From: Raphanus sativus
Lineage: Eukaryota > Streptophyta > Magnoliopsida > Brassicales > Brassicaceae
Direction of reading: 5' to 3'
NCBI RefSeq assembly: GCF_000801105.2
Contig: NC_079514.1
Location: forward strand, 16,594,293 to 16,658,292
DNA length: 64,000 nucleotides
Below, piece by piece: positions 46,501-55,998 of the stretch (within the stretch, counting starts at the first letter, position 1; each line of letters starts with the position of its first letter). Position numbers and translations under genes: made by a program. Under the pieces are notes generated by a model, which did not search any database, was not told the DNA's origin, and saw only the letters and a program-made list of their open reading frames with translations.

Positions 46501-48039
46501 GCAGAAGACTTACTACGTCTTCCAGCCATCCTTTGGGTGTCCGGAGGATGTGATACCACCAAGTTGGTGATGTACGTGGTTTGTCCTCATGCTTAGTGAA
46601 ATAATAACTGCAAACAAAAAAGCAATCAGTTTTGGTAGACTAAATCAAGCTATTATGGGTAAAGCAATCACTTACGGATCAGTTTTCAACCAATCAACGA
46701 GCTCCTTCATCTTAGGTCTGTTTAGTGTGGGAAATGGATTATACTTTGCCACTCTAAGGAGTTTCTTTCTCTCTGCCGTATAAGGAGATATCTGCGTGGG
46801 AGCAGGTTTCTTCGTTCGTTCACTCCTTGCACGCACAGAAGAAGTGGGAGCTGTTTTGTCCAATACAACCAGGCTCGGTTCTGAAACTGGAACGCATGGA
46901 TCGGTGGAAGCGAAGCTCGGTTGTTGATCGTTGGAAGCGAAGCTCGGTTGGTCAGTGGAAGTGAGAGGAACAAACTCTTTGGAGGTGACACCATCTGCTT
47001 TATCCTCCGGCAAGATCTTATATACCGAGATCGCCTCATCTGCTGTATCCTCCGGCAACAATCTCTGCAATAAAAGTTGCACACAAGTTAACCCTGGACG
47101 ACTTAAATAAAAGTTGTCTGGACGACTAGTTGATACTAACCTCTTTGGGCAGAGGAGAAGGCTGTTTCTTTTGAGGAGTAGGTTGTTTCGTTTGAGGAGA
47201 AGGCTGTTTCTTTTGAGGAGTAGGCTTTGCCTTTTGAGGAGTAGGCTTTGCCTTTTGAGGAGTGCGCTGTCTGGTTTGAGGAGTATGATGATTGGTTTGA
47301 AGTGTAGGCTGATCCTTTTGAGGAGGAGGCTGGGTTTGAGGAGTAGGCAGATTGGTTTGAGGTGTAGGGGTAGGCTGTTTGTTACTAACCCAGGTTTCTT
47401 TGGCTTGAGGGGTAGGCTGTTTGTTACTAACCCCAGTTTCTTTGGCTTGAGGGGTAGGCTGTTTGTTACTAACCCCGGTTTCTTTGGCTTGAGGGGTAGG
47501 GGTAGCCTGATTGGTGACACCAACCTTCTTCTCCACAGCTTCCAATCTATCGGACATCTTCCTAATCTCCCTGATGCACTTCTTAAACCCATCTTTCATC
47601 ATGTCAACTACGTTAGAGGTGTAAGAGTTGAACATATTTTCCAACTCCTCTCTGGTCACCCAACTAGCCTCTTCTCTAGCCTCTTCTCTAGCCTCTTCTC
47701 TAGCCTCTTTAGGAGCCTCTTTAGGAGCCTCTTTACGAGCTTTCTTCCGAGGTCTCTGATTGTCTTCCTCCTCCTCCTCCACCTCCACCACAACCATCTC
47801 TTTGGCTCTTTTTGATGGAGTCACAACCTTACGTTTGTACCAGTGACTTCCCAGCAATCCATGGTCCACTTCCACGGTCTCTGATCATACATGACTTTAA
47901 TGATGTTCTCCGCGGGCACGTCCTCAACCTCAGAGTCCCATTTTGGCCACATTTCACTAATGTCCTTCTCAACAAAGTTGATCACGCGAGTCTGCAGTAA
48001 ATAAAAGAAGAATCGAGTTAGATATTTGAAACAAAATAC

Positions 48040-48310
48040 TAAATAGACGACTTAATTATAAGTCATCTACTAAGTCGTCCAGCTGGACGATCTTCCAGAC
48101 GACTTATTATAAGTCGTCTACTAAGTCGTCCAGCTGGAAGACCTTCCAGACGACTTATTATAAGTCGTCTACTAAGTCGTCCAGCTGGAAGACATTCCAG
48201 ACGACTTATTATAAGTCGTCTACTAAGTCGTCCAGCTGGAAGACATTCCAGACGACTTATAATAAGTCGTCTACTAAGTCGTCCAGCTGGAAGACCTTCC
48301 AGACGACTTA
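48040..48310. repeat. Palindromic repeat array in intron 2 of the ULP1-like gene
   Basis: Five near-identical ~55-bp units of CCAGACGACTTATTATAAGT plus CGTCTACTAAGTCGTCCAGC are arranged in tandem. The array stops just short of the exon 2 splice donor. Confidence 0.92.
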
Positions 48311-49254
48311 ATTAAGTGAAGATGGAAAGGTACATGACTCAAGATAGCAGCTTTCATGAATCTGCGGCCTCTGCTGCCCTCGTAAGCCAGAATCGGTGGA
48401 AGCGGTCGAAGCGAACTGTTTAATCTGGGACTACCAATACTAGCACCCATTCCCGGCAGAGCTGTGTACGCCCAGACCTGAAGAACTTGTATAAACTCAT
48501 CCACGGTGTAACTGCCAGTAATCTCTTTGTTCCACAAAGAGTCCATCAGCACCTTAAACGAGACTCTCCCCCATGGATAATTCTCAAACCGTTCTAAATC
48601 CATCACTAGCCTTGCCAGAGTAGCTCGTGTAGCGGTTGAAAACTTTCTCCCTTCAATGAATCCAGTGAAGATGGAAAGGTACGCGAGCCGCTTGCGATCT
48701 TCCGTGGACCAATCCCCGCATCTCTTCAGTGCATCTATTATCTGATCAGTAGTTGGCCCAGCTTCCAGATGAACTCCCATCATCCCCCAGAAAGAAACCA
48801 TCTCTGGGGTAACATCACATTTTGGTGTGTCAAGGTCCTCGATGTACTCGCAGTTTAGACCAGTGATCATTTCAAACTCTAACAGTGAAAACCTCAAAGG
48901 TTCTGGACCAACGAGACACCACATCTCGTACTTCTTCTTAATGTCCAGCTTTAAACAGAGCATGTGGTGAACCAGCCTTGAAGCCCAACCAAATCCCTGC
49001 TCCTTGAACTTGATGAAAACTCCCAATCTCGACTCCTTGAGCTCTTCATTCTTTCTCAGTGAGAGCTCCCTTAAGAGCAGCATGCAACCTGTTGTTATCC
49101 GAATGATACGAAATGCTATGCTGGGGTTCTGGCTCTTCCCCTAATGTGTATAACCTACGGGGGAGTTCTGGAATATCCATCCTTTTTGTCTGCAAAATAA
49201 TCAAAGACAACAATAGAAGTCAGAACACAAGCTAAATCAATCACGCCTTAATTG

Positions 49255-49445
49255 TTACTCCAGACGACTTAGTAGACGACTTTAATATAAGTCGTCTGGA
49301 AAGTCGTCCAACTGGACGACTTAGTTGACGACTTATATTTAAGTCGTCTGAAAAGTCTTCCAAATGGACGACTTATATTTAAGTCGTCTACTAAGTCGTC
49401 CAGTTGGAAGACTTTCCAGACGACTTACTTACAAGTCTTCCAGTA
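49255..49445. repeat. Palindromic repeat array in intron 1 of the ULP1-like gene
   Basis: Members of the GACGACTT..AAGTCGTC family fill the intron between the 36-base first exon and exon 2. Confidence 0.88.
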
Positions 49446-49499
49446 GAAAAATTTCAAGCGGACCTGATTAGTCGCAGAAGGAGTTGGAGTACTCGTCAT

Positions 49500-50724
49500 T
49501 GTGGTTATAGATCTGAAAAAATAAACGTGAAACGGTGAGAATGAGTAAATTGATAGAGACAACGTTTTATGTTCATCTTTTCTTCGAGATTGATGACTTA
49601 CCGGCGTTAGGGTTTACAGAGAAACGGCGCTACGGTTTACAGAGAAGAAGCGGCGGCGCTAGGGTTTAGAAGAAGCGGCGGTGCTAGCTAGTGTTTAGAG
49701 GAAGCGGCGGTGAGAACATTGGTGAGCACGGTGGCGAGGGCGACGGTTTGTTCGGAAATAGTGGAAGCGGGGGCGCTAGGGTTTAGAGGAATCGGCGGTT
49801 CTAGGGTTAGAAGAAGCTGCGGCGACAACGGTGAGAATGAAGTGAGAAAGATAGCCGACGTTGAGAACGATGGTTTGTTCGGAAATAGTGGGAATTCGAA
49901 TCGCCTTTGATATCGCCGGTGAGAGAGAACTGTTAGGGTTTCTGAATTTCGCGGAAAAAAAAAATCACCTTATATATTGGGTAAATAATCCGGTAGCTTT
50001 AAAAGTACATTGGTAAACTTTAAGGTTTGGTCCGGTTTAGACGACTTATTCTGGCTGATAATGTACATCAGACGACCTAATATTTAGTCGTCTGTGCACA
50101 GAAGACTAAATATTAAGTCGTCTCAGACCCTAAAATGAACCCCTAAACTAAAATGACTAAATTAACTTACTAACCACGTTATAAAATCAAATTATACTTC
50201 AATAGTGTTTACTATACACAGAAATGAACACGCTTAGGTAATTTTAAAAATTTTCAAAAACGGTTTTAATGCTTTCCAAAATCTAACCCTAAGAACACAT
50301 ATAATACTACAACATATGTTGATGAAACATAAACTAAAGAATATCATGACTCACTACTTTCACTCATCTGGGCTGAAAACAATTGAAATTTGTTATATAT
50401 TAATTTATATCTCTTAAGACATATGTTAATTACATAATTCTAATTTTTCACTTATCAAATTATTTTTTACAAAATTTTTAAATTATGTTTAAGAATAACT
50501 GTCCAGACGACTTTAAGTTAAGTCGTCTGGACGACTTATTTTCAAGTCGTCTAAACAGACGACTTGCGAGGGGTAGAAACGTAAAAAAAATCCGTTTTTT
50601 TGTTTGTTCACAAGGAGATAGTTGTAATTTCAATAGCATTTTAGGTTACTTTTGCATTTGACCCAAGTTAAGGTATTCTTTTGGGTTTGACTCCAAGTTT
50701 TGAGTCACACTTGACAATTCTCCC
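49500..50724. other. Upstream region of the ULP1-like gene and right MULE terminus
   Basis: A GGCGGCG-rich stretch (about 49620-49900) lies just upstream of the minus-strand start and is probably leader and promoter. Further palindromes occur at 50038-50125 and 50500-50565. The last ~55 bp form the right terminal inverted repeat. A 66-codon plus-strand frame (49710-49910) is judged to be chance. Confidence 0.55.
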
Positions 50725-50733
50725 TTCTTTTTA

Positions 50734-51655
50734 ACTCAAAATTTTGATCCGCATAGTCCACAAAGAAAAAATTGTCTAACCATATTCGCCTCACTAAGAT
50801 TTACGGGTATACAAGAGACTAAAATTTACTTTTGTGGTAATAATTTTTTTTCTAACACATCCTTTTAAGTTTAACATACTTTGGTCCCAATATTAAAAAT
50901 GATGAATTTATAAATGATAGAAAATAGGAAAATCATGTTTCAAACCGTAAAAGTGTGAACTATAGATATATCATTAGTCATCTTCGTGATAATTATGTTA
51001 CGATTTAGACAATGTATTAGAATTAGAAGAGCACATGATGACGAATGCAAAGAAGCATCTAATGGAATTAAGGATAAGATATGAGATGTCAAATAGCAAT
51101 TAATAGAGGAGCAATACCTTTATCAACATAAAAAAAACTTTGAAATAGTTATAAAACTCCAACAACCAATAAATGTGATGACTTTATAATTTTTGTAGGA
51201 AAAAAAAACAAAAAAGGAATAAAATTTGACGAGATTCACATATATATATGGAGGAAGAACATTATATAATAATGAGAGATAAGACCAAAGAAAGAAGGAC
51301 AGAAATCATATAATTTAAAATACAAAAAGGAAGAATCAAAATAGAAAATTCCAAGGAAGGATGGTTCCTTGAACCCAACGCTTCTTAGGTTCGGACTTTA
51401 GGTTCGGTTTTCACCCAAACCATATTTAGGCTCGGGTTTTAGGATAGGTTAGTCGACATTGGGGAGGATAAGAACGGACTCTTTCTCTTTGCATTCGCTT
51501 CTTCTTCTCTCTAAAACCCACTCCGCAAGAAACCCCTCTCTCTCTACTCTCTCTCTCTCGCTTTTTTGAACCTTCTCTGTCTCTCTTTCTCTATTTCGCT
51601 TTTATCTCTCTCGGTGCTGACTTAGAAAAGTCTGGTCTTTTACTGCATTTGAACA
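50734..51655 (+). promoter_or_regulatory. Upstream region and CT-rich leader of the PLATZ gene
   Basis: AT-rich sequence gives way to a strongly pyrimidine-rich stretch at about 51480-51600 (repeated CTCTCT), typical of plant 5' untranslated leaders. A TATATATA stretch lies at 51240-51249. The transcription start cannot be fixed from sequence. Confidence 0.45.
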
Positions 51656-52874
51656 ATGGCGATTGAAGAACACGAGAACCCTCATCGAGTAATCAAACCT
51701 AAGAACAGAAGAATCATGGTACTTCTAACAAAACCCTCTCTTTCTCTTAAGATTATTACATTGTTTGTTCTGTTCCCCCATTGTTTACTCACTGTAATAC
51801 AATATCTAGTCGCTATGTTCTTATGAGGTCCTACTAACTCATTATCGATTATGAGATTCAATATATTCTGGGTATAATGATGATACGGTTTATATGAAAT
51901 CATTAACGGTAGAGAAAGTTCAAAACTTAAGAGACCAAGTCAAGAGTCTTTCTATAAAGGTGAAGACTTTTGATGTGGAGAAGTCAATGGTAGATTAAAG
52001 CTAACGAGTGATGTTGTTAATGGTGTTTGCAGGGAGCTGAGGAAGAAGGGAATGATAGATGGCCTGCGTGGCTAAAGCCTCTACTGAAAGAACATTTCTT
52101 TGTTCAATGTAACGTTCACTCACCCAAAAGCGAATGCAAAATGTACTGTTTGGACTGCACGAATGGCTCGCTTTGCTCTCTCTGTCTTGCGCATCACAAG
52201 GATCATCGTACCATTCAGGTGTGTTTTTTTCTGCATTTCAAGATCCTAAACTTTTAGACTGGGTTTGGAGGAATTTGATTTTAAAAATGTTATGGTTTCT
52301 TGATATGCAGATAAGGAGATCATCTTATCATGATGTGATAAGGGTGAATGAGATTCAGAAGTATTTAAATATCTTGGGCATTCAGACGTATGTGATCAAC
52401 AGCGCAAAGGTTGTGTTTTTGAATGAAAGGCCTCAGCCTAGACCTGGTAAAGGAGTTACTAATACCTGCAAGGTCTGTTATCGTGGCCTTGTCGACGATT
52501 GCTTCACCTTCTGCTCTCTTGGCTGCAAGGTACATTCATTACCAAGTCACCAATCATTCTTGTTCTGTTTCCCAAATCAAAAGGACTAAGCTTTGGAACC
52601 TTTGATTGGTGTTTTTCTTCTGATTAAACTTGTTTTCTCTATGTTTTTGGCAATTGAAATGAAAAAGGTAGCAGGAAGTACTGGCAGCTTTGAGAAGAGA
52701 GTGAAGCATACACCAGTGGAACCAGAGGATTCAAGCAGCAACAGTTCAGGAGTAGAGGATAACATTCCAGATCCACAGAGCATAGCAGCCCCTTCAACAC
52801 CTCAACCTCCTACTTCTACTTCTTCTCGAAAAAGGCAAAGAAAGGGAATACCTTTCCAGTCTCCACTGCAATGA
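51656..52874 (+). CDS. PLATZ zinc-binding protein, 4 exons, 224 aa
   Basis: Exons 51656-51718, 52033-52218, 52311-52529 and 52668-52874 join with phase preserved at every junction (63, 186, 219 and 207 nt). The protein has a short basic N-terminus and WPAWLKPLL (31-39). It then has the Cys/His-rich PLATZ domain: [67 protein letters not shown] Ser/Pro-rich C-terminus ends with the basic cluster RKRQRKG. PLATZ proteins are plant-specific, act in the nucleus and bind A/T-rich DNA, often as repressors; some interact with RNA polymerase III factors. The exon 4 acceptor (GAAAAAG|GTAGC) has a poor pyrimidine tract. An AATAAA lies at about 52909. No defect is seen. Confidence 0.9.
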
Positions 52875-53411
52875 GATCAGATCGCAAAGTAATACAAAAA
52901 GACACAGAATAAAAAGGTTTTAACTTTCTCTTACACCAAAGAAGGGCCTTGGGTTTATGCTATTAAGTAGTTAAATAACTAGTAAGTGTATATATATATG
53001 AATGATATCTTCTTGTATATTCTTAGTATGATGCAAATGAGGTTAGAGAGGGAGTGATACTATGGGGGGTTAAAAGTGGGAATAAGACAAGATACTGAGG
53101 GCTTTTTATGTAGTTGGTTTTTGACAAAAGTCCTTGTGTGTATATTTGGTTTTGATGAATCATATAACAATAATAACATATAATTTTAATGTTATCTTTT
53201 GGAAACGTTTATTAGACAAATACGAAGAGATACAAATATATCACGAATCCTTTGTCCTAACAGTCAATAAACCATTTGTCTAGGCAGAGTTCAATGAAAA
53301 ACTTGCTAGCTTATACTTGTTGTAGACTGTAGTATACATAACCAGGGCAACATTGGCCAAACAGGGCAAGTGCTACTATTGCTGCATGTGTATTACCATT
53401 TTGTTTATTTC

Positions 53412-54079
53412 TCACATGTCACGCCAGTACTTTCCATGGGCGGTTTCTCTGTACCAGAGGGAGACATGATGCTCATCATTAGGAAATGTAGCGCATCGAG
53501 TTGGCACGTAGTACACAGCCAACAATGTTTCTTGCAACCTTTGAAGCGGAGTTCTAATATGGGGTAACATAAGAAATGAAACAATCACGTAAATGACATG
53601 CATCAAACTTTTACAACTGCTAATCGGTAACTCTTGTCTGTGCACTTGTACCTGAAACCACTGAACAGCTTATGTCATCAAAGTCGTTGGGCAGAGAGCA
53701 ATATCTGGATAAGTGAGTGATTTATGCAAAGCATTATCCAATTTTTCGAGGAAGATTGACACATAACTCGTGGAGAGAAAAATTACATTGTACACAAATT
53801 GTAGAAGTCAGGTGAGTTGATAGGAAGAACGAATACCTGGCATTGCTGGTCTGCATCTCGAACATTTTTTGTACTTCTCTAGTCTTAGGTAGTAGTGCTC
53901 ATGACAAAAAAATGTTTGTATCAAATCGACACCCATCTTCTTGAACGGCGTGACATATCTACTCTCATCTGGTTCTTTAGGCTCCCATTCAAATTTTTCT
54001 CCTTCCACAACAGTTTCTTATGAGTCGCACATCTCAAGTGGGCTACAAAAGAAAAACCTTCATGGTTGCAAGAATACTT
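53412..54079 (-). pseudogene. DC1-domain (Cys/His-rich) protein relic, copy 1
   Basis: The minus strand encodes pieces of plant DC1 (C1-like zinc finger) proteins, starting with SCNHEGFSFVAHLRCATHK. In another frame come PFKKMGVDLIQTFFCHEHYYLRL and KYKKCSRC, then CATFPNDEHHVSLWYRETAHGKYWRD. DC1 proteins normally show HPLxLCYGE...GKYWCDxCE. Here key cysteines are replaced (LWY, YWRDM) and the frame shifts between the first two blocks. A stop follows GKYWRDM. The DNA is duplicated at 61870-62480. Confidence 0.65.
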
Positions 54080-54590
54080 AGGGGTGGGACAGGATGAAAT
54101 AATACCATATTTTCTAGTATTTGTGGTTTAGTTCGTATTTCATGTGTCTCTGATTTTTCATTTTGTTTTGTTTTGCAAAATTATGAATATCATATTTTCC
54201 GGATATTCGGAGAATTATGGATATTTATGGATATTTCATCCATTTTGTTTAATACAAGTAAATCTAAAAAATAATACCAATTTTTTTTCAAAAATATCAT
54301 TCACATAATAAAAATATAAAAGTAAAAAATTAAAGAAGCTATATGTTTTATAAAATAATTTAAATTAATATTTTTTTAAATAAAATGTTTAGAAAAAATT
54401 GTTGTTTTGTATAGATATTTTATATTATTTTCTTAATTTAAATTTTTAATAAGTAATTTCAAATGAAATTTAATAAATTATATGTTAATCGTAGATATAT
54501 ATATATATATATTTGTGTAAAAGTTAAAGTGAAGCGGATATCAATGTCTAATTTTTTTAGTATTTGTGATTTACTTCATTTTAACGAATA
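54080..54590. other. AT-rich non-coding tail of the duplicated block
   Basis: It begins TTAGGGGTGGGAC, which resembles a hAT-type start, and is shared in diverged form with 62490-62850. No gene is seen. Confidence 0.4.
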
Positions 54591-55603
54591 CTAGATCTCG
54601 ACCCGCACAACCGTGCGGGTATTTGTTTTCATTTATTTTCATTTATTTTATATAAACATTTTATTTTTAATTCTAAATTGGTATATATTATAATATATAT
54701 GAAGTGTGTCTATCATTTTTTTGAAACATAATAATTTTGCAGTTTATTTTTTTTTGTTGAATATATTATTTCAAATGTATTTTGTATCTTCTTCTATATA
54801 GTATATATATTTTGGATCATTATTTCTTTATTTAACTTACCAATATATAAAGATTGAGCATGACCCGCCCTCTCAAGGACGGTTATATTTTTTGTTTTAT
54901 ATTTCTTTTAAATTTTAAATTTTCATATTTCATATTATTTAAGGAAGTATTATATCAATTTAATTAATATTAAAACACAAATTTAATTAAAATTTTCAAA
55001 ATATAAAATTATTTTTTTCAAAAAGAAAACAGAATATACCCGCTCTTTCAAAAGACGATCAGAATCTAGTGTATTATTAAATTGTAGATTGTAATGCTAT
55101 GTAAATATTATTAGGTATTTAAAAAATATTATGTCAAAAAATAAAACACATTTTTTAGTAAAACACATTTAGAAACCTTAGTTAAAATAAAATTATTGAC
55201 ATAAACCGTCCACTAACATATGTATTCTATTTACCTATATTATTATCAAGTGTTTGACCAAAATAAAATTATTATCAAGTGCTAATATCAAGATACGATC
55301 ATGATTCATTTTATTTGCTTATCTTATTAATCATATGTAAAACCATCGACTGATAATTAACTGAAAAAAATGGTTCTCTAGAATTGTGGAATTATCTAAA
55401 TTACACCAATATAAATAATTTATTTAGTATTCAAATATGTATTTGTTAATCAATCCTGATTTTTAGGAATAATTTATTAGGAATGATATATTATTGAATC
55501 ATAGGTTTAGTAATTAATGAATGGTAAGATTTCTAGTTAAGAGTTCATTTTTAAAAAAATCACACATGAATCAAAGTTTTGACTTCTCTTTTAATATAAT
55601 AGA
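54591..55603 (-). mobile_element. Non-autonomous Helitron, 1,013 bp, minus orientation
   Basis: On the minus strand the 5' end is A|TCTATTATATTAAAAGAGAAG (from 55603). The 3' end is a CCCGCACGG/CCGTGCGGG-type hairpin followed by TCGAGATCTAG|T (to 54591). Both flanks fit A/T insertion. A second pair of Helitron-like ends (CCCGCCCTC near 54857; CAGAATCTAGT near 55058) suggests a smaller element nested or fused inside. Confidence 0.75.
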
Positions 55604-55998
55604 TTTATTTTGCTTCAAAGATTTATGGATATCTGAAATTTTCGGATTGAATCAATCTAACGTAGATAATATACAGCCCTAAGAATTTTGAACCTACATT
55701 TTCTCAACATTCTTGACGACATGACCAAATTGCCACTCACATTCCATTTTATATTATTATGTTATAATATTTTTTTAACAAATGCAATGTTTTGCAACCC
55801 AAACAAAAGAGAATTTTTTTTTAGCACAACCCAAACCAAAGAGAGATGCAAAACATTATTCCAGTTACAAGCAAATATTATAGTAGTGCATATAAGAAAA
55901 AACTACAGTGGACAAAACGTAAAAGAAACTAAATTACAGAAATTTCAATAATTTAAGAAACTTCACCACAATTTTGCCACTAAAACTTCTCATCCGGA
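55604..55998. other. 3' flank of the tetraspanin gene
   Basis: No separate gene is recognised. The stretch includes the likely 3' untranslated region of the minus-strand tetraspanin. An 87-codon plus-strand frame (55688-55951) has no recognised domain. Confidence 0.4.

Larger units (their letters stand above)
45547..49499 (-). pseudogene. MULE-carried DUF1985 / ULP1-like cysteine protease gene, six exons, two frameshifts
   Basis: Exons inferred from splice sites and phase (minus strand): 49499-49464, 49189-48334, 47991-47141, 47064-46676, 46607-46517, 46254-45547. Exon 2 encodes a DUF1985 domain (GVFIKFKEQGFGWASRLVHH, WGRVSFKVLMDSLW). Exon 3 encodes an acidic stretch, KEA/REEA repeats and a TPQ-rich hinge (TPQAKETGVSNKQP repeats). 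Exon 6 encodes a C48 (ULP1-type) peptidase: KHWVAIWI (His), VVWDSIP (Asp), GDCGLYALKYIE (Cys). Exon junctions keep phase, but exon 2 has an in-frame TGA at 49046-49048 with the DUF1985 frame resuming one base off. Exon 3 has a TGA at 47821-47823 with the downstream frame shifted. ULP1 proteases remove SUMO; whether the MULE-borne class does is unknown. The usual Gln six residues before the Cys is Thr. Confidence 0.85.
40748..50724. mobile_element. Large Mutator-like element with ULP1-type protease gene, 9,977 bp
   Basis: The ends are inverted: GGGCTTTTTGCAAAAGTGATT on the left; read inward from the right, GGGAGAATTGTCAAGTGTGACT. The core CAAAACTTG(A/G)AGTCAAAC is shared, with similarity over about 55 bp. 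The flanking 9-mers are CTCTTTTTA (40739-40747) and TTCTTTTTA (50725-50733), differing at one base. Inside, a plus-strand mudrA-like transposase and a minus-strand DUF1985/ULP1 gene are transcribed towards each other from the two ends. The layout matches the Kaonashi-type elements known from Arabidopsis that carry ULP1-like genes. Noncoding parts are packed with a palindromic repeat family (listed separately). Both genes carry disabling changes, so this copy looks non-autonomous. Confidence 0.9.

Noticed and set aside
46672..47592. A single 306-codon minus-strand gene
   Set aside because: The upstream part is an alternate frame of ULP1 exon 3; only 46676-47064 after a splice acceptor is in the real gene.
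47114..47815. 233-codon plus-strand frame rich in Leu/Arg
   Set aside because: Antisense to the TPQ-rich exon of the ULP1-like gene; repetitive only because that exon is repetitive.
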